Assembly: GCA_963817435.1 (NCBI GenBank)
Contig: CAWFNY010000001.1
Span: 1,984,001-2,048,000, forward strand
Direction of reading: 5' to 3'
DNA: 64,000 nucleotides
DNA from: JADJOM01 sp963817435
Lineage (GTDB): Bacteria; Gemmatimonadota; Gemmatimonadetes; Gemmatimonadales; GWC2-71-9
Shown: piece after piece, positions 33,002 through 42,102 of the stretch
Position numbering within the stretch: position 1 is the first letter of the stretch
Layout: each line of letters begins with the position of its first letter
Translations under genes and position numbers: made by a program
Notes under the pieces: model-generated
The model's database searches: none
What the model was told of the DNA's origin: nothing
Seen by the model: the letters and a program-made list of their open reading frames with translations, nothing else

Positions 33002-35584
33002 GTGTCCGACACACTCGCCCGCCTGCAAGCAGCTCTCAGTGATCGTTACGGGATCCAGCGCGAGCTGGGGCGCGGGGGCATGGCCACCGTCTACCTCGCC
33101 ACCGACCTCAAGCACGACCGTGAAGTGGCGATCAAGGTGCTGCACCCCGATCTCGCGGAGAGCCTCGGCCCGGAGCGCTTCGATCGCGAAATCAAGTTCG
33201 CCGCCAAGCTGCAGCATCCGAACATCCTCGGCCTGTTCGACTCGGGCGAGGCCGATGGTCTCCTCTATTACGTCATGCCGTTCGTCTACGGCGAGTCGCT
33301 CCGCGAGCGCCTCGACCGCGACCACATGCTGCCGGTGGACTTCGCCGTCCACGTGGCACTCGAGGTCGCGGACGCCCTCGGCTACGCCCACATGCTCGGG
33401 ATCGTTCACCGCGACATCAAGCCGGAAAACATCATGCTCTCCGGCGGGCATGCGCTGGTGGCGGACTTCGGCATCGCGCGGGCGGTCACCGAGGCCGGCA
33501 GCAGCCAGAGGCTGACCCAGACGGGCACCGCCGTCGGCACGCCGCTCTACATGAGTCCGGAGCAGGCCGTCGGAGACACGGTGGGCCCGACGAGCGACAT
33601 CTACTCGCTCGCGTGTGTGCTCTACGAGATGCTCGCCGGGCAGCCGCCATTCACCGGCAGCAACGCACGGCAGATCATGGCCCGGCACGCGATGGAGCAG
33701 GTGCCGAGCCTGCAGGTGGTCCGGGACACCGTCCCGGACGAGGTGGAGGACGCGGTCATGGCGGCGCTCAACAAGGTCGTCGCCGACCGGCCCCAGACCG
33801 CAGGGCAGTTCGCCGAGATGCTGGGTGCACCACCGGGCGCCACGGCAAGCCGTTTCACCATTTCGCGCGCCACGGCCACTCGGCGCACCCAGCGGAACAC
33901 CCAGCAGGCGACGCCGCCCGCCGGCTCCGTCACGGTCACGGTGAAGCGGAAGTTCCTCATCACGACCGGTGTCGTCCTGACCGCCGGCGTCCTGCTGCTC
34001 CTCGGCGGACTCCTCTGGTACCTCCGCCGAGGCGGCTCCGGCGACCTGAGTGCCGGCGCCGGCGGCCTCGACCCGCACAGCATCGCGGTGCTCTACTTCG
34101 AGGATCAGAGCGACAAGCACGATCTGGGCTACGTGGCGGACGGTCTCACCGAAGGCCTGATCAGCGCGCTGGGCTCGGTCCCGGGTCTGTCGGTCGTTTC
34201 GAAGGGTGGCGTCGGCCAGTACCGCGGCGGGACCGTCTCGCGCGACAGCGTTGCGCGGGCGCTGCGGGTGGGCACGCTCGTGACCGGCAGCCTGGAGCCG
34301 GAGAACGACAGCCTCCGGGTCACCGTCCGGATGCTGGATGACGCCGGCATCGAACTGGAGAGGGCAACCTTCAAGAAGTCGGGCAAGGACCTGATCGCGC
34401 TGTCCGACAGCCTGGCAGATGAGGCCGCCGTGCTCATCCGGAAGCGGATCGGCACGGTGGCCCAGCTGACCCGCACCCGGGCCGGTACCCGCAACGCCGA
34501 TGCGTGGTCGATGTTCCAGCGCGCACTCCAGGCGCGCAACCGGGGAGACTCCCTCTACAAGGCGGGTGACGCCGCGGGATTCGACCGCGATTATCAGAGC
34601 GCGGACTCGCTCGCAGGAGTCGCCGAACGGCTCGATGCACAGTGGGCGGACCCCATCGTGCTCCAGGGCTGGCTCGACTTCTGGCGCTCGCGCCGGGCCA
34701 CCGACGACCCCGGGCTGGCCAACCGGACCATTGATGCAGGGCTCGCTCACGCCCAGCGGGCGCTTGCCCTCGGCCAGGACAACGCCGACGCGCTGGAACT
34801 TCGTGGCACCCTCACCTACTGGCGCTGGCTGTATCCGCTCGAGTCGGACGAGGTCAAGCGGGAACGGCTGATCACCAGCGCCCAGGCCGATCTGGAGCGT
34901 GCCACCCAGCTCAACCCGGCGCAGGCCGGCGCGTTCGCGACCCTCGCCCATCTGTACGCGAACCGGCCTGACAAGACCAACGTGGACGTCATCCTCGCCG
35001 CGAGCCGGGCACTGGAGAAGGACGCCTACCTCAGCAACGCGGACCAGATTCTCAACCGGCTGACTCACGCGACCTATGATGAGGGGCAGTTCCCCGACGC
35101 GGACCGCTGGTGCCGCGAAGGGCAGCGACGGTTCCCCAGGGACGGCCGCTTCGTGGAGTGCGAGCTGCTCCTGATGTCCTCGAAATTCGTCGAGGCCGAC
35201 GCGGCGAAGTCACCGGCCCGCGCCTGGCAGCTCGCCGATTCCGTCGTGAAGCTCACGCCGGACGAACGCGACCAGCGCTACGAGCGCCTCTACACCCGCG
35301 TGCTGGTCGCGGGTGTGCTGGCCCGGGCGGGGCTCAGGGACAGCGCGCAACGCGTGCTGCGCGCCACGAAGGACGATCCCGAGGTTGACCCCTCCCGCGA
35401 CCTGGCCAACACCGCCGCATTCATCTGGCTCCTGGCCGGAGACACCACGGAGGCGCTGAACCAGATCAAGACCTATCTGGTGACGAACCCCGGACGGCGG
35501 ACCGACTTCCAGAATCCGAACTGGTGGTTCCGGGGTATTTCGGCTGACCCGCGTTACGTCCAGCTCGTCGGCTCCCCTCGATAG
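33002..35584 (+). CDS. Membrane Ser/Thr protein kinase with TolB-like and TPR-like extracellular region
   Basis: Encodes 860 residues. The kinase domain (about 16-280) is complete: GRGGMATVY loop, Lys45 in EVAIKVL, HRDIKPEN at 136-143, DFG in VADFGIARAV and GTPLYMSPEQ. A transmembrane helix at about 318-338 precedes a TolB-N/FlgO-like region (SIAVLYFEDQ, LGYVADGLTEGLISAL, VVSKGGVGQYRG) and a long helical TPR-like tail to the end. The order STPK, helix, TolB-like, TPR is a common architecture in Gemmatimonadota and Acidobacteriota. It should phosphorylate cytoplasmic targets in answer to a periplasmic signal. The start is GTG 33002; the PP2C at 22378 is a possible counterpart. Confidence 0.92.
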   Translation: MSDTLARLQAALSDRYGIQRELGRGGMATVYLATDLKHDREVAIKVLHPDLAESLGPERFDREIKFAAKLQHPNILGLFDSGEADGLLYYVMPFVYGESLRERLDRDHMLPVDFAVHVALEVADALGYAHMLGIVHRDIKPENIMLSGGHALVADFGIARAVTEAGSSQRLTQTGTAVGTPLYMSPEQAVGDTVGPTSDIYSLACVLYEMLAGQPPFTGSNARQIMARHAMEQVPSLQVVRDTVPDEVEDAVMAALNKVVADRPQTAGQFAEMLGAPPGATASRFTISRATATRRTQRNTQQATPPAGSVTVTVKRKFLITTGVVLTAGVLLLLGGLLWYLRRGGSGDLSAGAGGLDPHSIAVLYFEDQSDKHDLGYVADGLTEGLISALGSVPGLSVVSKGGVGQYRGGTVSRDSVARALRVGTLVTGSLEPENDSLRVTVRMLDDAGIELERATFKKSGKDLIALSDSLADEAAVLIRKRIGTVAQLTRTRAGTRNADAWSMFQRALQARNRGDSLYKAGDAAGFDRDYQSADSLAGVAERLDAQWADPIVLQGWLDFWRSRRATDDPGLANRTIDAGLAHAQRALALGQDNADALELRGTLTYWRWLYPLESDEVKRERLITSAQADLERATQLNPAQAGAFATLAHLYANRPDKTNVDVILAASRALEKDAYLSNADQILNRLTHATYDEGQFPDADRWCREGQRRFPRDGRFVECELLLMSSKFVEADAAKSPARAWQLADSVVKLTPDERDQRYERLYTRVLVAGVLARAGLRDSAQRVLRATKDDPEVDPSRDLANTAAFIWLLAGDTTEALNQIKTYLVTNPGRRTDFQNPNWWFRGISADPRYVQLVGSPR

Positions 35585-35858
35585 CGCTCTGCCCCACCCC
35601 CGCTACAGTTGGGGGCTGATTCGGGGATTCAGGCAACAGCGCCTGGTGCCCTCCCGCCCCACCGCCATCCCCGCATCCTGTTGAACTGTCAAGACTTGGG
35701 TCACCCATGAGAACCAAGTGCATGTCGGTGCGTATCTTACGAAAACCGACTCATAATGTCACATTGCCGTGCCTACGTGAACGCACCGCCCATCTGAATC
35801 TCTGCTCTCTACATCCTCGGCTGTCTCAGTGTACGGTATTAGAGAGGATGTTCCCCCT

Positions 35859-38519
35859 ATGCGCCGCATCGCTCCCACCATCGCGCTGCTCGCTGTTCTC
35901 GCCTCCGCCTGTTCTGATCAGAGAGCCGACCAGTCAACCGGGCCACTCTCGGTGCCCGCCTCGTCGGGCCCCGCCTACAGCGTCACCCCCGGGCAGCCGG
36001 CCGACAGCATCGCGATCGAGGGCCTGATCTACCAGCTCTACAACAACCTGAACAACGGCAACGGACCCTACAACGCGGCCCAGATCCAGTTCGAACAGAT
36101 CGCCTCGCTGTTCACGGCTCCGCCGCCGTACGACCTGAGTGCGGTCCGCTCGAACACCTACAGCCTGGTGTCGAACATCTTCAGCAAGTACAGCTCGAAC
36201 GCCCTGAACCCGCTGCCCGGCTACACCAGCGCGTCGGGCACCGGGACGGGCGCCGCGGTGACCGACCTGACGAACCTGCTGCTCCGCTAGGCCGGCATCG
36301 ACGCCACCGTCTGTTCCTTCGCCGCCGACTGCAATGCGACGGTGTATCAGCCGGGCTCAGCGGCGCAGATCCTGACGACCCCCTCGGGACAGGCCGGCGT
36401 CAGCCTGCCAGCCGGCACCGGCACGGTGACCGAGCCCACGGTGATCTCGGTCAGCCGGATCCTGGATCCGTCGATCCTGCTCACCACCCAGCTCGATCAG
36501 TACCCGTACCGCTACCAGTACGCATCCTCGTCCGGACAGGGTGCCCTGCCTGACAATCCGTTCCTCCAGCCGGTGACGGTGGAAGTCTGCCTGCAGCCGG
36601 GGCTGACCTTTCCGCCCGGCGCGCCGGCGCGCCTGGCACTCGCGCACGACGTTGCCGAGCCGGCGCCGTACGAGAACATCCAGATCCTGCCGTCCACCAC
36701 GGGATTCCTGACCACCTGCAGCACGACGGTCGGATTGCTGCCGGGGTCCTCGAGTTTCGCGGCCCGCACCTGGCGGAGCCTCACCGGCGGGCTGACCGCC
36801 ATCTTTGCGCCCTCGCCGCTCTACGCGCTGGCGCTGAGCACCACCGGTACCACCGGCACCACCAAGAACTTCAGCCCCTTCGGGGCGGTGGACACGGTGG
36901 GCTACCTCACCGGCAACTCGGCCACATCAGGGCTCACTGGCCCCGATGGCGGAACCGTGACGGCCCCGAGTGTGCGGGTCGTAACTCCCGGCCAGCTCGC
37001 GGCCGCGAACCCGACCGGGCCCGGCATGGCCAGCATCCCCGTGACCTTCACCATCACGGCTGGCGGAGGCTGCTTCGAGAACCCCTGCACGCCGTCAAGC
37101 CCGACGACGCTGGTCGTCAACACGGATGCAAGCGGATACGCCGCGGTGCCAGCCTGGACCGTCACCGCCGGCGCCAACACGGTCTCGGCCACGGCCACGA
37201 TTCCCTGCGCCGGCCAGGTGCCGACGGGCACGACGCCGGATTGCGGCACAATTCTCACGACCGCGCTCGGCCCGAATCTGACGTTCAGTGCCACCGGCTA
37301 TCCCGCCACCCAGCTCCAGTTCAACGGTGGCACGCTGACCCTGCTCACCAACTTCGTGGCACCCAACAGCTATGCGCCGGGCATGCCCTTCACCGTGACG
37401 GTCCTGGTCCAGGATGGACAGATCCCGCCCCAGACGGTACCCGGCTCCTCGGCGCCCGTCACCCTAGGCATCAGCGCCGGCGGCACGCTGGTCTGCCCAG
37501 GCGGCTGCACCCAGACGGCGGTGAACGGTGTCGCCACCTTCACCGGGGTCTACGTGACCTCGGCCGGCACCTTCCAACTGACGGCGACCTCACCCAGCCT
37601 CACCTCGGCGCCGCTCAGCCCGACGGGTGGGATCAACGTCGTCGCGCCGGCGAGTTCGGCGGCGAGCATCGCGATCAATGACGGCAACAACCAGTCGGCG
37701 CCCGACGGCACGACGCTTTCCGGCGCCACCTGCTCCGCGACCACGCTCTGCGCGCCCTCCGCCATCGTGCGCGACAGCTATGGCAACCCGGTGCCAGGCG
37801 TCTCCGTGGTGTTCACGCTCGCCGTCAGCGGCAACGGGACGGTCTCGGGCGCCACCCAGTCGACCGGAGCGAACGGGGTTGCCCGGGTGGGCGGGTGGAC
37901 CATCATCGCCGGCACAAACACCCTCATCGCGACGGCGCCGCTGCCGATGATGCCAGTCGGCGGCAGCAACAGCGTCTCCTTCACGGCGACGGGCACCAGC
38001 ACGGTTACGACCCTCGTGTACTGCCCGCCCGCCTCGAACAACTCGGACGACCTCACCCGGGCCTTCTTCGTGCCACTCTGGAAGCCGACCGGCCTCAAGT
38101 CCATCACGGTCTATCTGTCGGCCGGCGGCCCCGCCAGCGGCAACGAGCCCTATGGCATCAAGCTGAGCGCGACGTCGAACCAGTTCCCCAGCTCGACCGT
38201 CGCGCCGTTCAGCAGCGTGACCAATACCGTCTATCTCAACGGCAACTCGAGCCAGAATCTGCCGGTGACCTTCCAGTTCAACAGCCCGGTCCCGTCGGGA
38301 ACCAAGAACATCTTCTTCAACTTCACCGTGACCAACCCCGGCGATGGGTCGAAGCTTTCGTTCAACGCCGGGCCCTGCGGGCTCGGCTCCACCAACTGCG
38401 CCAACCTGCCGGCCAGCTGCACAACCAAGCAGGGCACGACCACCGAGACCACGGACGCGGTTCCGCCGACCAGCACCATCCGGCGCCGGGGCGTCGGTGT
38501 GATCGTCCGGGGGAGCTGA
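35859..38519 (+). pseudogene. Ig-domain lipoprotein gene interrupted by an in-frame TAG
   Basis: A lipoprotein signal (TIALLAVLASAC) starts at ATG 35859, preceded by AGAGAGGA. The frame runs to TAG at 36288-36290 after LTNLLLR and then continues without any other stop to 38519 (AGIDATVCSFAADCN onward). The downstream part aligns with the paralogue at 38869-40128, sharing TxISVSRIxD / LITIQRLPD, LDQYP and FSPFGAVDT, and has two or three Big-type Ig domains (about codons 380-700, VPVTF... SGYAxVPAWTVTAG). A single substitution therefore splits an 886-codon gene. Either it is recently inactivated, or the TAG is read through, or it is a base-call error. Surface or adhesion roles are likely for the intact form. 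Confidence 0.8.
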
Positions 38520-38592
38520 GACATCCACTGCCCGGCCAGGCGCCCGCCGCGAAGGCGGGCCAGCCGGACTGTCCGAGTCGCAACAACGAGAT

Positions 38593-38632
38593 GGGTGCGG
38601 GAGCCAACCATGGCTTCCGCACCCGTTTCTTT
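38593..38632 (+). terminator. Strong intrinsic terminator after the Ig-domain lipoprotein gene
   Basis: GGGTGCGGGAGCC (38593-38605) pairs with GGCTTCCGCACCC (38612-38624), 13 pairs with one G-T, followed by GTTTCTTTC. A second smaller stem (GCCCGCC/GGCGGGC, 38542-38560) lies just before it. Confidence 0.8.
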
Positions 38633-38734
38633 CGTGACCGCAGCCGCGCCAGGCAGCCTAACGCGAGGCTCGATCGCATCATCTGTCGAGGAGTCGCCAC
38701 ATGAGCAGGCACGCCATGGGCCAGCTATCCCTTC

Positions 38735-38750
38735 TGTGACCAATGTCACA
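38735..38750. promoter_or_regulatory. CRP/FNR-family binding site (perfect consensus)
   Basis: TGTGA-CCAATG-TCACA matches the cAMP-CRP consensus (TGTGA, 6-base spacer, TCACA) at every defined position. It lies 119 bases before the ATG at 38869 and 15 bases before a TAGACTT box, consistent with an activator site just upstream of a promoter. Confidence 0.65.
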
Positions 38751-38868
38751 AGCTGCTGCCGCCCATAGACTTAGCCCGATAGCCGTAACCGTTTGTGCTG
38801 CCTGAGCTTCGCGCATCATTCCTGCAGCGGACTGAAGCTCTCGCCCTGCCCCCTGAAGAGGTTCCAAA

Positions 38869-40128
38869 ATGCGTCTCACCGTGCGCGCCCTGGCCACCGG
38901 CCTGATCTGCCTGCTCGGCTGCTCCGACCAGCCGAACAATCAGCCCACCGGTCCGCAGGCTTTCAGTGGTCCGACCACGTTCATCACCTGCCCGAACCCC
39001 GACCAGTCCCGCGCCCTGCTCCGTGCGCTCTACCCGACAGGCAGCGCGCTGACGACGGCCAACGGTCAGATCACCCAGATCTACAAGCTGGCCGGATCGG
39101 GGAAGTTGGCCGACGCCCGCAGCGTGATGTTCACCCTGCTGCAGACGCTACTGCAGGATTACTTCGCCGGCACGCTGATCGGCGGCCAGTCGGCGAGCAC
39201 CCAGGCCAATGTGCTGAGCCTCGTCAACGGCCTCTACTGCGTCGTCGGGCTGCCGCAACCAAACCTTCCGCTCGGGGTGCTCGGCGACGATGGCGCGGCC
39301 GCGATCGTCTTCCCGAAGTCTCCCACCACGCTGGTGCGCACCGGCACGCAGTTCGCCGGCGTCAACGTCCCCGGCGCCTCGGTACCGACCCCGACGCTCA
39401 TCACCATCCAGCGGCTGCCGGACGAACCGGGTCCGCTGCTGACGCCACTGGATCAGTATCCGGCGTACTACGAGTTCACTTCGTCACCGACCGTGGCATT
39501 CACCAGCGACGTCCTGGTGGGCGTCTGCCAGGTCGCGACCTTCACGCCGCCGGACTATTCCCGTCTCAAGGTCGGGCACAACGTCGGCACCGGTGTGGAG
39601 CTGCTGGCGCGCACCACAGCCCCGTTCATCGATTGCAGCAACCTGACCGGCGGCCTCGGCTTCGGGTTCAATCGCGGCTGGCGCGAGCTGGCTTCGACGC
39701 TGTTCCTGCCCCAGGTCGCCGAGGCGGCGACGGCCTCCACCTGCTGCCTCGGCGGAACCACGAAGACCTTCAGCCCCTTCGGGGCGGTCGACACGCTGGC
39801 CACTCTCGATCCGGCCAGCAAGACGATCTCCAGCCTCGCAAACACTCAGGTCGACGGGTTCAAGTTGCCGCGCGTCGTGATCGTGACACCGACCGGCCGG
39901 CCGGTCCCCGGCGTGACCGTCACCTTCGCAGTGCCCGCAGGCAATCAGGGCAGCATCACCGGGGCGGTGCAGGTCACCGACGCCACTGGCGCGGCGACGC
40001 TCGGAGGCTGGACCCTCGGCGACGGCTCGCTCCCCAACACCGTCATCGCGACCGCGACTCCCCTGATCCCCGGCAGCGGCTTCGCCAACAATCCGGCCCT
40101 GTTCACGGCGAACGTGATCGCCCCGTAG
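38869..40128 (+). CDS. Ig-domain lipoprotein, paralogue of the interrupted gene upstream
   Basis: Encodes 419 residues. A lipoprotein signal (ATGLICLLGC, lipid Cys near 18) leads into a region shared with the gene at 35859: TPLDQYPAYYEF, VGVCQV, KVGHNVG, IDCSNLTGG and GGTTKTFSPFGAVDT. One Big_1-type Ig domain ends the protein (about 325-415: RPVPGVTVTFAVPAGNQGSI, GAATLGGWTLGD). It is anchored on a membrane surface and may contribute to adhesion or a surface layer; the actual role is unknown. A CRP-type site and a promoter-like box precede it, and a strong terminator follows. Confidence 0.82.
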   Translation: MRLTVRALATGLICLLGCSDQPNNQPTGPQAFSGPTTFITCPNPDQSRALLRALYPTGSALTTANGQITQIYKLAGSGKLADARSVMFTLLQTLLQDYFAGTLIGGQSASTQANVLSLVNGLYCVVGLPQPNLPLGVLGDDGAAAIVFPKSPTTLVRTGTQFAGVNVPGASVPTPTLITIQRLPDEPGPLLTPLDQYPAYYEFTSSPTVAFTSDVLVGVCQVATFTPPDYSRLKVGHNVGTGVELLARTTAPFIDCSNLTGGLGFGFNRGWRELASTLFLPQVAEAATASTCCLGGTTKTFSPFGAVDTLATLDPASKTISSLANTQVDGFKLPRVVIVTPTGRPVPGVTVTFAVPAGNQGSITGAVQVTDATGAATLGGWTLGDGSLPNTVIATATPLIPGSGFANNPALFTANVIAP

Positions 40129-40158
40129 TCCCGGCCAGGCGACTCATCGCATGACCTG

Positions 40159-40195
40159 CACGGCCCCGTCCCACGGACGGGGCCGTGTCGTTTTC
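40159..40195. terminator. Strong bidirectional terminator
   Basis: CACGGCCCCGTCC (40159-40171) pairs perfectly with GGACGGGGCCGTG (40175-40187), 13 bp with a 3-base loop, followed by TCGTTTTC. It overlaps the last codons of the opposing tetR gene. Confidence 0.85.
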
Positions 40196-40871
40196 AGGAG
40201 CGACGATCCGAGGCGCCGAGGGCGCTCTTGAGGATCCTGAGGAACTGGTCGATGCGCGCCTCCACCCGCTCGGGGCGGGGACCGTGCCGCCGGAAGAGCC
40301 GGGGATCGAGTTCCTCGGTGAGGAGGGCATCCTGGAAGCGGTCCGTCGTCCAGTCGACGATGGAGACAATCATCTCGAGATCCAGATCGCGGCGTATCTC
40401 ACCGCGTTCCAGCCCCATCTCGACGAAGCGCGTCGTCCCATAGGGATCTTCGCGCACCAGAAAGCGGTTGATCTCCCGGCGGGTGTCCAGATCGGTTCCG
40501 TAGTTCCCGAGCAGCATGATGCGGTAGGGGATCCAGTCCTCGTGCAGCAGATGCTCGGTGCGGCGGAGCCAGTATTCGAGCACGGCCCAGAAGCCGTGCG
40601 TCCGCACCTCGGCGGGCGCATCCAGATAGCACGGCAGCGAGTGGACCGCGCGGCGGTACACCGCGAGGAACAGCTTGTCCTTGCTCCCGAAGTGCTGAAA
40701 GACCGATCCCTTGGCGATGCCCAGCTCCGAGGCGAGATCCTCGACCCGCAGGCCGTCGTAGCCCTTCTCCGCGAACTGACGCATCGCCGCGTCGAGGATT
40801 CGGTCGCGCTTTCGCACCGTGGCGGCGCGCGGAACCGCGGCTTTCGACGTCTCGGCCCGTCGCTCGGTCAT
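40194..40871 (-). CDS. TetR-family transcriptional regulator
   Basis: Encodes 225 residues. The TetR-type helix-turn-helix is clear at about 22-70: RDRILDAAMRQFAEKGYDGLRVEDLASELGIAKGSVFQHFGSKDKL split over two helices, with the recognition helix GSVFQHF. The C-terminal domain (about 75-220) binds an unknown ligand. It is divergent from the alpha/beta hydrolase gene (180 bases apart), which is therefore its best candidate target. ATG 40871 is the first Met before the HTH; frames upstream have no family match. Confidence 0.9.
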   Translation of the reverse strand: MTERRAETSKAAVPRAATVRKRDRILDAAMRQFAEKGYDGLRVEDLASELGIAKGSVFQHFGSKDKLFLAVYRRAVHSLPCYLDAPAEVRTHGFWAVLEYWLRRTEHLLHEDWIPYRIMLLGNYGTDLDTRREINRFLVREDPYGTTRFVEMGLERGEIRRDLDLEMIVSIVDWTTDRFQDALLTEELDPRLFRRHGPRPERVEARIDQFLRILKSALGASDRRS

Positions 40872-41051
40872 CAGGACGTCCTCATGGCGGGATGGAATGG
40901 CGGGAATCTTTCCCGCGACCGCCGCGGGGTCAACCGAGCGGGCACCGGACGGTTCGCGGGGCGCCGCGGACCACGGCTCGAGGTACAACCAGCTAGATTG
41001 CCAGTCGTCCGCCGCACGCCGTTGTCTGTTGCGCCCTCCCCGGGAGCTCCC

Positions 41052-41960
41052 GTGTTCCTCGCCGCACTTTCGCTGGTTGCCCTGCTCGACTCGGCCGTCG
41101 TGCGGGAAGTGCAGGTCGCGCCGCTGGAGATCCTCCGCACCACGAGCACCGGCTCGGGTCAGCCGGTCGTGTTTCTGCCGGGCATCTTCGGCGGTGCGTT
41201 CAGCTTCCGCCATGTGATCGCCGAGCTCGTCCCACTCGGCTATCGCTGCATCGTCATCGAGCCCCTCGCGTTCGGCTCCTCGTCCCATCCACCCAAGGTG
41301 GATTACTCCTTCGCGGCGCAGGCCGACCGGATCGGCGCGGCGCTCGACAGCCTCGGCGCGACGGATGCGCTGATCGTCGGGCAGTCCACCGGTGCGGCGA
41401 TCGCATTCCGGATGGCGTATCGCCGCCCCGAGCTGGTGCGCGGTGTGCTCTCGATCGATGGCGGTCCGGCAGAGACCGCCGCGACACCCGGTCTCAAGCA
41501 TGCGCTCCGTTTCGGCGGCTTCCTGACCAAGCTCTTCGTCGGCCCCGGCACGATCCGCAAGCGGGTCTGGCACGACCTCATCGAGAACTCGGGTGACACG
41601 ACCTGGGTCACCAGCGCCGTCGTGGACGAGTATACTGCGGGACAGGCGGCGGATGTCGATGGGGCGATCGACGCGCTCCGCGCGATGTCGAAGTCGAAGG
41701 AACCCGAGTCCCTCCGCGACCGGATCCACGAGACTCGCGTTCCCGTGCGGCTGCTGCTCGGCACCATCGATCACCCGAGCCGCATCAAGCCCGAAGAGAT
41801 CGAGGTGCTCCGGAGTTCCCTGCATGACTTCGCGATCGAGAGCGTGACCGGATCCGGGCAGTATATCGAGGAAGAGCAGCCCCTGGAGGTCGTGGCCGCC
41901 ATCAGCCGGCTCACCGCGGCCACCACGACCACCACGCCCCTGACCGCGACCGCTCCCTAA
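41052..41960 (+). CDS. Alpha/beta-hydrolase fold protein with a non-canonical third catalytic position
   Basis: Encodes 302 residues. The oxyanion region (VVFLPGIFGGAFSF) and nucleophile elbow GQSTG with Ser112 are typical of alpha/beta hydrolases, and Asp240 (GTIDHP) fits the acid. At the place where the usual G-x-G-H-x-x-x-E-E catalytic His is found, the sequence reads GSGQYIEEEQP, so Gln270 replaces His. A hydrophobic N-terminus (MFLAALSLVALL) may be an export signal. GTG 41052 was chosen with GGGAGC upstream. It may be a non-hydrolytic relative, use another base, or be inactive. A tetR gene is divergent and a terminator follows. Confidence 0.82.
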   Translation: MFLAALSLVALLDSAVVREVQVAPLEILRTTSTGSGQPVVFLPGIFGGAFSFRHVIAELVPLGYRCIVIEPLAFGSSSHPPKVDYSFAAQADRIGAALDSLGATDALIVGQSTGAAIAFRMAYRRPELVRGVLSIDGGPAETAATPGLKHALRFGGFLTKLFVGPGTIRKRVWHDLIENSGDTTWVTSAVVDEYTAGQAADVDGAIDALRAMSKSKEPESLRDRIHETRVPVRLLLGTIDHPSRIKPEEIEVLRSSLHDFAIESVTGSGQYIEEEQPLEVVAAISRLTAATTTTTPLTATAP

Positions 41961-41980
41961 TCCGACTGGCCCCGATGGTC

Positions 41981-42017
41981 GTGCGCCGGGACACACTGTG
42001 TCCCGGCGCACATTTTT
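41981..42017 (+). terminator. Strong intrinsic terminator
   Basis: GTGCGCCGGGACAC (41981-41994) pairs perfectly with GTGTCCCGGCGCAC (41998-42011), 14 bp with a 3-base loop, followed by ATTTTT. It ends the hydrolase gene. Confidence 0.9.
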
Positions 42018-42102
42018 CCCCCCTGTGCGCTGGGCCACAGCGACCCGCACGCCGAAGGCGTAATGAGCGTGTGTATCCCCTCGTGGCCTCCGGAGAACAG
42101 CG

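Larger units (their letters stand above)
38520..38868. promoter_or_regulatory. 349-base intergenic region between the lipoprotein paralogues
   Basis: It holds two hairpins ending the upstream gene (38542-38560 and 38593-38632), a perfect CRP-type palindrome (38735-38750) and a TAGACTT box at 38766-38772 that could be a -10 element. No open frame of convincing quality is present, so it is terminator plus promoter sequence. Confidence 0.7.
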
